DNA of 7,591 nucleotides from Bacillota bacterium (GTDB lineage: Bacteria > Bacillota > UBA4882 > UBA8346): assembly GCA_023402395.1 (NCBI GenBank), contig JAEYGI010000054.1, positions 1-7,591 of the forward strand, read 5' to 3'. The translations under genes were made by a program, and so were the position numbers. Each line of letters begins with the position of its first letter. Position 1 is the first letter of the stretch. Below are positions 1 through 6,649 of the stretch, piece after piece. The notes below the pieces were generated by a model that made no database searches, had not been told where the DNA came from, and saw only the letters and a list, made by a program, of their open reading frames with translations.

Positions 1-61
1 CGCTTAGATACAACTTGGCGATTTCTTTCTTGAATTCTGCATCAAATCGTTTCCCTTTCAT
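1..61 (-). CDS. IS3-family transposase OrfA, N-terminal fragment
   Basis: Only the first 20 codons are in the window; the frame runs off the left edge. They read MKGKRFDAEFKKEIAKLYL, the typical opening of the small helix-turn-helix OrfA protein of IS3-family elements (basic start, then F-x-x-E-F-K-x-E followed by a first helix). OrfA binds the terminal repeats and, in this family, is fused by programmed frameshifting to the DDE-domain OrfB to give the active transposase. The ATG at 61 is chosen because an excellent SD, AGGAGGTG (68-75, minus strand), precedes it with a spacing of about 6-7 nt. The gene is divergent from the truncated regulator next to it. Confidence 0.75.
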   Translation of the reverse strand, partial: MKGKRFDAEFKKEIAKLYLS

Positions 62-63
62 TT

Positions 64-107
64 CGGACACCTCCTGCTGTTATTTTACCAGCCATTTTCT
101 GTGTCCG
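64..107 (-). promoter_or_regulatory. Inverted repeat able to mask the IS3 orfA ribosome binding site
   Basis: CGGACAC (64-70) and GTGTCCG (101-107) are perfect 7-bp complements separated by 30 nt. In a transcript entering the element from outside, the stem would cover the 3' part of the AGGAGGTG SD and the spacer. A transcript from the candidate native promoter would start at about 75 and lack the outer arm. This matches the known logic by which some IS elements suppress translation from read-through RNA; here it is inferred from pairing alone. Confidence 0.45.
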
Positions 108-110
108 CAA
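82..110 (-). promoter_or_regulatory. Candidate native promoter of the IS3 transposase
   Basis: On the minus strand TTGCGG (105-110) and TAAAAT (82-87) are separated by 17 nt, and TGG directly before the -10 gives an extended -10. The -35 lies inside the terminal repeat. Transcription would start near 75-76, right at the SD, so the native message would be almost leaderless upstream of the SD. The -35 matches only 3 of 6 consensus bases. Confidence 0.45.
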
Positions 111-126
111 AACCCATTAGGGTTCA

Positions 127-1681
127 TGACGAAGCCCTGATCCGGAACGGGATCCGGCAGGCGGTGCCCTGGAGCGAACTGGGAATCACCGAAACGCGGA
201 CCGCCGGCAGCGGGGAAGAAGCCTTGCAATTGCTCGCCGATTTCGCGCCGGAGATCGTGCTGACCGATATCCGGATGCCGGGGATGGACGGCTTGGAACT
301 GCTGGCAGCGATCAAAGAGCGGCAGCTCGGCGCCAAGGTGATCATCCTCAGCGGCTATGACGAGTTCGCCTACGCCCGCTCCGCTTTGAAGCTGGGAGCT
401 TTTGATTATTTATTGAAAACCAGCGATATGGCTGACCTGATGGAAGTAATCCGGAAAGCCAACGCCGTCCTCCGGTCCGAGCGCGAGCAACAGTTGCGGC
501 TGTCCGAAGGACTGCCGCTGTTAAGGGAGGAGCTATTGCGGCGACTCATCTACCACGGCCGGCCCGATAGCTCGACCATGGATGAACTGTCATCCCTGGG
601 ACTGGCCTGGGAAACGGGGAGATTTACCCTGACAGTCATTGACTTGGGAGGAACGGACTTAAGTATCGTTGAGGAACAGCAATACCGCAAACTGCAACTG
701 CTCGAACTCTGTGAAGCGGTTTTCGGCACAGCGGGCGTCGGATTTGAGGGCAGGTATGACGAATTGGTCTGGATTCAGCGGCAGCCGCAAGAAAGTTCGG
801 ATGAGGGAAGGTTTGAAGCCGCCTGCGCGCGTTTGATTGAACTGGCGAGCGCCGGATTGGGAACCGGACTTAGCCTGGGTTTTAGTGTGAGAGAGGGGGA
901 TCCGTCCCTTTTTAAGGATCTGTTTCAACAGGCCAAACAGGCGCTGGAGTATGGCCTGCTCTCCGGAAAGGCCGTTACCAAGTTTGAAGAAGTCCCGGCG
1001 GCTGTGGCTGGGCCGGGGTTGGTCTCGTCCGGGCAGGAACAGGTGCTGATGTCGGCGCTCCGGACCGGGGACAAGGAACTGCTGCTCCGGACGCTGGCCG
1101 AAATCTTCGAGGGATTGAGCCGGAACGGTCCGCCCCGGATCGCCGCTCTGCGGCAGGCGGTGATCGATCTGTTTGGCCGGGCCTCCCAGGTGATCCGTGA
1201 GTTCCAGCTGGAATGGGAGTCGCTGTTCGGCAAGGAATTTCTATATTTTGAAGCGATTGCCGGGATCCGGAGTCTGGACTCGATGAAGCAATGGGCGGGC
1301 GAGCATCTGGAAGCCGCGGCCGACCATATCCGCAATACCAAGATTCTCAAGAATAAGAAAGTGATCGAGGATGCCAAGGCATATCTGGCGCAGCATTACG
1401 CCGAGCCGCTGACCTTGAACCGGCTGGCCGAAGTGGTTCATATGAGCCCGAACTATTTCAGCTCGGTCTTCAGCAATGAGATGGGTGTCAGTTTCCTGGA
1501 GCACCTGACCGCGCTCCGGATTGAAAAAGCCAAGCAGTTGCTGGGCGAGAAGGACGCCCGCGCCTTTGAAGTCGGCGAACGGGTCGGTTATGAAAACCCC
1601 CAGTATTTCAGCAAAATTTTCAAGAAGTACACCGGGTTGTCCCCGTCCGAATACAAAGAGCATTTGCAGCGGACGATATAA
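127..1681 (+). pseudogene. YesN-like response regulator with AraC-type output domain, 5' end removed by IS3
   Basis: Two-component transcription regulator. The receiver domain retains the phosphoacceptor Asp in VLTDIRMPGMDG (about 290), the LSGYDEF switch segment and a Lys in FDYLLK, here followed by Thr rather than the usual Pro. A variable middle region follows. The last ~107 residues form an AraC double helix-turn-helix (TLNRLAEVVHMSPNYFSSVF and VGERVGYENPQYFSKIFKKY). Family members start with about ten residues ending in V-D-D-E. Here the first Asp and everything before it are lost: bases to 126 are IS3 end, and the joint reads V-H-D-E. An open frame continues upstream to a GTG at 101 inside the IS repeat, but it has no SD, so expression is doubtful and I call it a pseudogene. 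If translated from 101 it would be 526 aa. Its usual YesM-type kinase partner is not visible. It would be expected to control the transport genes downstream. Confidence 0.85.
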
Positions 1682-1787
1682 GTTGAATTAAATTTCCGCT
1701 GGGCATCATGTCCTATATAGTAGTGAGAGCCGTCCGGTTTCGGAAGAATGGATAAGTTTATCGGAGGATTGTTGATTCAAGGTTGGG

Positions 1788-1824
1788 GTCATTGCCGCTA
1801 TAATGAGGTGGCAATGACTTTTTT
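1788..1824 (+). terminator. Intrinsic terminator after the response regulator
   Basis: A perfect 9-bp stem, GTCATTGCC (1788-1796) with GGCAATGAC (1810-1818), 13-nt loop, followed at once by six T (1819-1824). It lies 107 nt after the regulator stop and only 18 nt before the next start codon. It either ends the regulator transcript or, if the oxidoreductase promoter is upstream of it, acts as an attenuator in that gene's leader. Confidence 0.85.
1799..1804 (+). promoter_or_regulatory. Possible -10 element for the oxidoreductase gene, inside the terminator loop
   Basis: The loop of the terminator contains an exact TATAAT. Start of transcription would be near 1811, giving a leader of about 30 nt that carries the SD but only one arm of the hairpin. 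No good -35 lies 16-18 nt upstream (TTCAAG at 1776-1781 is a poor match; TTGATT at 1772-1777 is 21 nt away). It could be an activator-dependent promoter or chance. Confidence 0.25.
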
Positions 1825-1842
1825 GATTTGGAGGGATTCGCA

Positions 1843-3198
1843 ATGGTTTACGATCTAATCGTGGTCGGCGGCGGCATCTCGGGGACCATGGCGGCGGTGG
1901 CGGCGGCGCGTTCCGGCGTAACCGTCCTGGTGATTGAGGCCTATGGTTTTTTGGGTGGAATGCTGACTGCGGCCGGGGTGGGACCGATGATGACCTTCCA
2001 TGCCGGGACCAAGCAAGTGATCCAGGGAACGACCGGCGAATTGATCGAACGGCTGGTGGCGAAAGGAAAATCCCCCGGCCATCTCTTCGATACCACCGGT
2101 TACACTTACACCGTGACCCCGTTCGACGCCGAAGCGTTAAAACATGAGCTGGAACTGATGCTGCTGGAAAGCGGTGCGACGCTCCTCTACCATACGATGC
2201 TGGCCGGGGTGAAGGCCAGCGGCGGCCGGATTAAAACGATTTCGGTTTGCAACAAGGGAGGCCTGAGCGACCTGGAGGCCCGTTGCTACATTGACGCCAC
2301 CGGCGACGCCGACCTCGCGGCCTGGGCCGGGGTGGACTGTTCCAAGGGGCGGCCGGCGGACCATGTCGCGCAACCGATGACCATGAACCTCAAACTTGGG
2401 AATGTCGATATCGCGGCGGTTCGATCCTATATCAAGGAACATCTTGAAGAGTTTCCGCGGTTGAAGGGAGACGCCTCGATCATTGACCGGGCGCCCCGGC
2501 TATCGATCGGCGGGTTTGTGCGGACCTTGAACGCCGCCCGGGAACGGGGCGAGATTACCTTTCAACGCGAGGATCTGCTTTTTTTCGAGACCAACCGGCC
2601 CGGCGAAGTGATCGTCAATACCAGCCGTATTCTGCAATGCGATGTAACCGATCCGGCGAGCCTGAGCCGGGCGGAGATCGAAGGAAGGCGGCAGGTCCGG
2701 GAGCTGGAATTGTTCTTGAAGCGCCGGGTTCCCGGTTTCGCTGCGGCGGAGCTGCTTTATTCCGGTCCGGCGGTAGGGGTCCGGGGATCGCGGCAGATTC
2801 ACGGCTTGTATACGCTGACCCATGACGATCTGCTTTCCTGCCGGAAATTTCCGGATACCATCGCCCATTCCGGGTATCCGGTGGATATCCACAGCCCGGA
2901 CGGCGCGGGCTCGAACCACCTGCATCTTCCCTGGGGGAAATATTACGGCATTCCCTACCGCTGCCTGGTTAACGCGACGCTTGACAATTTGATTACGGTG
3001 GGCCGCTGCCTGTCGGCGACCTTTGAGGCCCAAGCCGCGATCAGAACCACTCCGACCATGGGTGCGGTCGGGCAGGCGGGCGGCGCCGCGGCGGCGCTGG
3101 CGATCCGCAACGGAATCGCGGTGACGGAAGTGCCGGCGGTTTCGCTCCGGTCGCTGCTGCGGGAGCAAGGGGCATTCCTGGAGGACGGAGTCTCGTAA
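1843..3198 (+). CDS. FAD-dependent oxidoreductase (FAD_oxidored type)
   Basis: Predicted soluble flavoprotein of 451 aa. The N-terminus is a dinucleotide-binding Rossmann fold: YDLIVVGGGISGTMAA (residues 3-18, GxGxxG) with the ribose-binding Glu at residue 32 (VLVIEAYG). A second FAD contact, YIDATGDADLAAWAG, is at about 149-163. The C-terminal signature NLITVGRCLSATFEAQAAIR leading to P-T-M-G-A-V-G-Q-A-G-G-A-A-A-A-L (about 382-419) is typical of the FAD_oxidored family (PF12831). The start is ATG 1843 because GGAGGG (1830-1835) sits 7 nt upstream; the frame can be extended to TTG 1828, but that codon overlaps the SD. Substrate unknown. Relatives are often found beside sugar ABC transporters, suggesting oxidation of an imported or derived compound; that role is inference. 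It is 122 nt upstream of the binding-protein gene and probably co-regulated with it. Confidence 0.85.
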   Translation: MVYDLIVVGGGISGTMAAVAAARSGVTVLVIEAYGFLGGMLTAAGVGPMMTFHAGTKQVIQGTTGELIERLVAKGKSPGHLFDTTGYTYTVTPFDAEALKHELELMLLESGATLLYHTMLAGVKASGGRIKTISVCNKGGLSDLEARCYIDATGDADLAAWAGVDCSKGRPADHVAQPMTMNLKLGNVDIAAVRSYIKEHLEEFPRLKGDASIIDRAPRLSIGGFVRTLNAARERGEITFQREDLLFFETNRPGEVIVNTSRILQCDVTDPASLSRAEIEGRRQVRELELFLKRRVPGFAAAELLYSGPAVGVRGSRQIHGLYTLTHDDLLSCRKFPDTIAHSGYPVDIHSPDGAGSNHLHLPWGKYYGIPYRCLVNATLDNLITVGRCLSATFEAQAAIRTTPTMGAVGQAGGAAAALAIRNGIAVTEVPAVSLRSLLREQGAFLEDGVS

Positions 3199-3251
3199 GA
3201 AAGTGCAAGGAATGCGGAAGAATGATGATTCGGTTTCCAGAAGATTAAATT

Positions 3252-3257
3252 TATAAT
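3252..3257 (+). promoter_or_regulatory. Possible -10 element upstream of the ABC operon
   Basis: An exact TATAAT in an AT-rich patch of an otherwise GC-rich gap (3199-3320). No convincing -35 is seen 16-18 nt upstream. A small GC-rich inverted repeat (GCCG...CGGC, about 3264-3278) follows without a T-run, so it is not a terminator. The ABC genes may have their own, activator-dependent promoter or be read through from the oxidoreductase gene. Confidence 0.25.
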
Positions 3258-3320
3258 AAAACTGCCGGTTGCAACGGCCGGTGGAGGCAGAAACAAAAAG
3301 AATAAAAGGGGGAATGAAGG

Positions 3321-4580
3321 ATGAAACGGTTTTATGGCAGACTCGGGCTGCTGGGGCTGATTTTGACGCTGTTTTGGTCGGCCGGGATCGGACTGGCCGC
3401 AGCCAAGCCGGTGACCCTGAAGATGGTGATCTGGGGCGCGCCGCTACATATCGATATGTATAACAAACTGGTCAAATCCTATCAAAAGACGCATCCTGGG
3501 ATTGGCCTGGAGATCGTGGTGGCGCCCTACGGTGAGTTCACCGAGAAAGTCACCTCGATGATCGCCAGCGGCAATCCGCCGGATATCACCTGGTGGTCGG
3601 AGGACAGCCTGACCTATTTCGCGGATAAGGGCTATTTCGTGGAGTTGGACTCCGCCGTCAAGAAATGGGGCCCGGAATGGGATCCGGAGGATGTTTACCC
3701 GACAACGCTGGAAGGCGGCAGATGGAAGGGGAAACTTTACGCCATTCCGTTCTCGACTCCCGCGCCGGTGCTCTACTACAACAAGAAGCTGTTCGATGAG
3801 GCCGGACTGAAGTATCCCACTGAGGACTGGACTTGGGATGATTTTGACGCCGCGCTGCGGAAGCTCTCCAAAGGCGAGGGCGCCAGCAAAGTCTATGGAG
3901 TTGAGAACCTGCTCGACAAGGGCGTCGAATGGCAGAGCCTGCTGAATATCATCCGCAGCTACGGCGGGAAGTTCATGAACGAGAAACGGAACCGGTGCGT
4001 CATCAACAGCCCGCAGTCGGTAACGGCGTTGAAAAAGTATCTGGACTGGGTAAACAACGGACTGTCGACCCGGCCGGGGATCTCCGCCCCGTTTGAACAG
4101 GGCCGTTCGGCGATGTTCATCGGGTTTATGAGCATGAAGGCCCGGTTTGACGGGGTCAAGAGTCTGGACTATGATATCGCCTTCGTGCCGAAAGGCCCGG
4201 CCGGCCGGCAGTTGCGCGGCGGCTCGGCCTATCTGGTGGTCATGAAGTCCACCGCCTATAAGAAAGAGAGCCTGGATCTGCTGCGCTTCCTGAGCGGCAA
4301 GGAAGGGATCCGGGAGTCCGCGGTCTACTTCGGGCCGCCGCGGAAGTCGATCGGCCTCTCTAAGGAGTTTCTGGACCCGGCGACTCCGCCCGCCAATAAA
4401 AAGGTGTTCATCGAGTCGCTCCAGTACAGCACGGTCACCGAGCATTTTCCACTGTTCGTCAAGGCCAATCTGATCGCCCAAGAGGAAGTGGACCTGATGG
4501 TGGCCGGGAAACAACCGGTGGAGGAGACGCTTAAAAAGATCCAGAACCGGATCAACAGCCTCCTGGCTGAGAATAAATAA
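3321..4580 (+). CDS. Carbohydrate ABC transporter substrate-binding protein (family 1)
   Basis: Extracytoplasmic receptor of a CUT1-type sugar importer, 419 aa, normal for family 1 solute-binding proteins. Residues 1-28 are a Sec signal peptide: basic MKRFYGR, hydrophobic core LGLLGLILTLFW, and a likely cleavage after LAAA before KPVTL. The mature part opens with the usual beta strand (LKMVIWG), then an amphipathic helix (MYNKLVKSYQKTHPGIGLEI), GEFTEKVTSMIASGNPPDI, and the hinge-type segment LYAIPFSTPAPVLYYNKKLFDEAGL. The start is set by GGGGG (3308-3312), 8 nt before ATG. Oddly there is no cysteine at the signal peptide end, so this is not a lipoprotein; the only Cys seen is internal (NRCVI). 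Genes for two cognate permeases follow. The ligand cannot be told from sequence; an oligosaccharide or sugar derivative is likely. Confidence 0.92.
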   Translation: MKRFYGRLGLLGLILTLFWSAGIGLAAAKPVTLKMVIWGAPLHIDMYNKLVKSYQKTHPGIGLEIVVAPYGEFTEKVTSMIASGNPPDITWWSEDSLTYFADKGYFVELDSAVKKWGPEWDPEDVYPTTLEGGRWKGKLYAIPFSTPAPVLYYNKKLFDEAGLKYPTEDWTWDDFDAALRKLSKGEGASKVYGVENLLDKGVEWQSLLNIIRSYGGKFMNEKRNRCVINSPQSVTALKKYLDWVNNGLSTRPGISAPFEQGRSAMFIGFMSMKARFDGVKSLDYDIAFVPKGPAGRQLRGGSAYLVVMKSTAYKKESLDLLRFLSGKEGIRESAVYFGPPRKSIGLSKEFLDPATPPANKKVFIESLQYSTVTEHFPLFVKANLIAQEEVDLMVAGKQPVEETLKKIQNRINSLLAENK

Positions 4581-4586
4581 GCCAGC

Positions 4587-4619
4587 CCGATGCCTGCCGG
4601 AAACCGCGGCGGGCATCGG
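4587..4619 (+). other. Strong stem-loop between binding-protein and permease genes
   Basis: CCGATGCC-T-GCCG (4587-4599) pairs with CGGC-G-GGCATCGG (4607-4619): 13 bp with one T-G wobble and a 7-nt loop (GAAACCG). No T-run follows, so it is not a classical terminator. In sugar ABC operons such structures after the binding-protein gene commonly protect its mRNA 3' end or partly stop transcription, so that receptor exceeds permease; that role is inferred here from position. Confidence 0.75.
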
Positions 4620-4655
4620 ACGTGATCCCTGGTTGAAATCGGAAGGATGAATGAG

Positions 4656-5591
4656 ATGAATCGCAGGATTGATCCGGGTCTCCGGGCCATGCCGCCCGTC
4701 CGGCCCCAACTGTTGCAGCGGGATGATTTTTGGGGTCTCTTGTTTGTGATGCCGCTGCTGATCGGGCTCGTCGTGTTTCTGCTAATCCCGCTGGTCTCCA
4801 GCTTTTACCTGAGTTTCACTAGTTTCAACGTGCTGGAGCCGCCACGCTGGATGGGGCTGAAGAATTATCAGGAACTGGCCGGTTCGGATCAGATGTTCCG
4901 GAAGTCCTTCGTCAATACGCTGGTCTTTACGGCCAGCCTGGTGCCTGCCAATCTGTTGCTGGCGCTGGTCACCGCAATACTGCTCAACCAGGTCCGCCGG
5001 TTCTCCGCTTTTTTCCGGTCAGTCTACTTCATTCCGGTGATCACCTCGGAGGTGGTCTTCTCCGTGGTCTGGCTGTGGATCTGGAATTATGATTACGGGC
5101 TGTGTAACTTCATCCTGAAGATGGTTGGGATCTCCGGCCCCAACTGGTTGGGGGATTCCCACTGGGCGATGGTTGCGGTGGTGGTGACCAGGCTTTTGAA
5201 AAACCTGGGGATGAATGTGGTGATCATTCTGGCGTCGCTCCAGTCGATCCCGGAGATGTACTATGAGGCGGCCGATCTGGACGGCGCCGGGAGTTGGCGG
5301 AAGTTCTGGCATGTGACCTTGCCGGAGCTGGGCCCGGTGCTGTTTCTGACCCTGATGGTGACGATCATCGGCGCCTTCAAGGTCTTCGGCTCAATCTACG
5401 TGTTGACCGGAGGCGGACCGGCCGGCGCCACCAATGTGCTGGTCATGTACCTTTACCAAATCGGGTTTAAGGCCTTCGAGTACGGCAAGGCATCGGCCAT
5501 CGGAATGATTGTCTTCGGGATGATTTTAACGTTTACGCTGGTGCAATGGTTGCTCCGGAAGAAGCTGGTCTATCAGGAGGAGGAAAATTAG
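4656..5591 (+). CDS. Sugar ABC transporter permease, UgpA/MalF type
   Basis: Inner-membrane permease subunit of the importer, 311 aa from the chosen start. About six hydrophobic helices are seen, starting with FWGLLFVMPLLIGLVVFLLI. Between helices lies the EAA loop that docks the ATPase: YYEAADLDGAGSWRKFWHVT (about residues 202-221), with the invariant G of the motif present. VLTGGGPAGATNVLV after it is typical of the UgpA/MalF branch. Start choice: SD GGAAGG (4641-4646) directly abuts ATG 4647 with no spacer but is 9 nt from the in-frame ATG 4656, so 4656 is preferred; use of 4647 would add three residues (MNE). The gene ends with TAG at 5589-5591, immediately before the ATG of the second permease, implying translational coupling. 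Confidence 0.92.
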   Translation: MNRRIDPGLRAMPPVRPQLLQRDDFWGLLFVMPLLIGLVVFLLIPLVSSFYLSFTSFNVLEPPRWMGLKNYQELAGSDQMFRKSFVNTLVFTASLVPANLLLALVTAILLNQVRRFSAFFRSVYFIPVITSEVVFSVVWLWIWNYDYGLCNFILKMVGISGPNWLGDSHWAMVAVVVTRLLKNLGMNVVIILASLQSIPEMYYEAADLDGAGSWRKFWHVTLPELGPVLFLTLMVTIIGAFKVFGSIYVLTGGGPAGATNVLVMYLYQIGFKAFEYGKASAIGMIVFGMILTFTLVQWLLRKKLVYQEEEN

Positions 5592-6461
5592 ATGGCGGCC
5601 GTTTTCATTCATCCCGCGTCACGGACGGCCCGGCGCAGCCGATGGCTGGCCGTGGTCAACTATGGATTGTTGACCGCGTTGGGCCTAATCCTGGTGTTGC
5701 CGTTCCTCTGGATGCTGTCCACTTCGCTGAAAAACCCCGGCACCGAGTTTTACTACCCGCCGCAGTGGATCCCCAATCCGCTGACTTTCGGCAATTATCG
5801 GACCGCCCTGGCCCGGGCCGACTTTCTGCAGGCTTACTGGAACAGCGTCAAAGTGGCGGCGCTGACCGTGCTTCCGACCGTGCTGCTGACGTCCCTGGCC
5901 GCTTACGGCTTTGTCAAATTGCGGTTCAAGGGCAGGGATACCCTGTTTTTCCTGGTGGTGATGCTGATCATGGTCCCGCAGGAGATCACGCTTATCCCCA
6001 ATCTGCTGCTGATGAAGGGCCTGGGGTGGCTGGATACGCACACGGCGCTGATCGTGCCCAATATTTTCGGCAGCGGCGCGGTTTTCGCCCTGTTCATCAT
6101 GCGCCAGAGCATGCTCTCGATCCCCGACTCGCTGGTGGAGGCCGGCAAGATCGACGGGGCCAATCACTGGCAGATCTTTGTCAAGATTATTTTCCCGCTG
6201 TCGAAGTCGGCTTTGGCCACGGTTGGCATTTTCACCCTGATGAATTCCTGGAACGATTTCATCTACCCGTTGGTTTATCTCAATAGCACCGCCAAATACA
6301 CGCTGCCGCTGGCCATCGCCATGTTTCAGCAAGCGTACGGGATGACGGAGTGGACGGTATGGATGGCGGCGTCGACCGTGAGTATTCTTCCGTTGCTGGT
6401 GGCGTACATCTTCGCCCAAAAGCAATTCATTGACTCGATGGCATTATCGGGGATGAAATAA
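5592..6461 (+). CDS. Sugar ABC transporter permease, UgpE/MalG type
   Basis: Second membrane subunit of the CUT1 importer, 289 aa, the usual length for the MalG/UgpE branch. The cytoplasmic basic N-terminus (RTARRSR) is followed by helix VVNYGLLTALGLILVLPFLW, the loop STSLKNPGTEFYYPPQWIP typical of the family, and further helices. The ATPase-docking loop reads LVEAGKIDGANHWQIFVKII (about 181-200): EAG instead of EAA, with DGA conserved. The end, QKQFIDSMALSGMK, closely fits the family C-terminus (F-x-x-G-x-x-x-G-A-x-K). ATG 5592 directly follows the stop of the first permease, and the strong SD AGGAGGAGG (5575-5583) lies inside that gene's last codons, 8 nt away. No ATPase gene follows; a shared MsmK/UgpC-like ATPase elsewhere in the genome is expected. 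Confidence 0.93.
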   Translation: MAAVFIHPASRTARRSRWLAVVNYGLLTALGLILVLPFLWMLSTSLKNPGTEFYYPPQWIPNPLTFGNYRTALARADFLQAYWNSVKVAALTVLPTVLLTSLAAYGFVKLRFKGRDTLFFLVVMLIMVPQEITLIPNLLLMKGLGWLDTHTALIVPNIFGSGAVFALFIMRQSMLSIPDSLVEAGKIDGANHWQIFVKIIFPLSKSALATVGIFTLMNSWNDFIYPLVYLNSTAKYTLPLAIAMFQQAYGMTEWTVWMAASTVSILPLLVAYIFAQKQFIDSMALSGMK

Positions 6462-6502
6462 ATGGTAACGTCCGGAGCCGACAGATTGGATGATTTGCGC
6501 GG

Positions 6503-6527
6503 GGCGACTGGTCAGTCGCCTTTTTTT
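6503..6527 (+). terminator. Intrinsic terminator of the ABC operon
   Basis: GGCGACT (6503-6509) pairs perfectly with AGTCGCC (6514-6520) around the tetraloop GGTC, followed by seven T (6521-6527). It sits 41 nt after the stop of the last permease. No T-run is present on the opposite strand, so it works in the plus direction only. Confidence 0.92.
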
Positions 6528-6559
6528 ATTGTCAGGTATCGAGTTGCACGGCAAATAAA

Positions 6560-6609
6560 GGTTACGCCCGCCAAAACCCCCGAAGGCGAAATTTTTTTCG
6601 CGGGCAACC
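6560..6609. repeat. Branched inverted repeat
   Basis: GGTT (6560-6563) and GCCCG (6566-6570) pair with CGGGC (6601-6605) and AACC (6606-6609), and an inner hairpin CGAAA-TTTT-TTTCG (6587-6600) stacks directly on this stem, leaving a 16-nt C-rich bulge (6571-6586). In all 14 base pairs. It is placed after the operon terminator and before no known gene. It may be a structured RNA 3' element or a short dispersed repeat; which one cannot be told from one copy. Confidence 0.4.
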
Positions 6610-6649
6610 GGAATTAGTTGTAAACGGGACCCAATAAAACTGTGACTGA

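Larger units (their letters stand above)
1..126 (-). mobile_element. IS3-family insertion sequence, left end (partial)
   Basis: Read on the minus strand from 126, the sequence begins TGAACCC, continues to GGGTTTTGCGGACAC and is followed by a transposase reading frame with its own SD. IS3-family elements end in 5'-TG...CA-3', and TGAACC-N-GGGTTT...GGACAC-type termini are familiar in the family. The terminal repeat is taken as 101-126. The outer boundary at 126/127 is also supported from the other side: position 127 onward restores the conserved response-regulator reading (GAC GAA GCC, i.e. D-E-A). The rest of the element, its other end and the target duplication lie outside the window. The family call is from memory of termini and protein start, not from a search. 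Confidence 0.75.

Noticed and set aside
1683..1721. TTGAAT with TATATA/TATAGT as a promoter after the regulator gene
   Set aside because: Spacing is about 25 nt, too long for a sigma-A promoter; the shorter alternative has no -35 match.
1748..1858. 36-codon ORF (MDKFIGG...) across the terminator, possible leader peptide
   Set aside because: SD spacing is too short, the frame runs through the terminator stem and overlaps the oxidoreductase start; no codon pattern suggesting attenuation.
2500..3168. 222-codon minus-strand frame opposite the oxidoreductase
   Set aside because: Composition is rich in R, Q, P and H as expected from reverse-reading GC-rich codons, with no start signal or recognisable domain.
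3264..3282. GC-rich inverted repeat before the ABC operon as terminator or cre site
   Set aside because: No T-run follows and the TGCAACGG core does not meet the cre consensus.
3444..4709. 421-codon open frame on the minus strand opposite the binding-protein gene
   Set aside because: It mirrors the codon bias of the GC-rich plus-strand gene, has no family-like motifs, and the plus-strand protein is a clear family 1 receptor with signal peptide.
5546..6286. 246-codon plus-strand frame overlapping the second permease
   Set aside because: It is an off-frame shadow of the permease; the sequence lacks hydrophobic segments and the permease has the SD and EAA loop.
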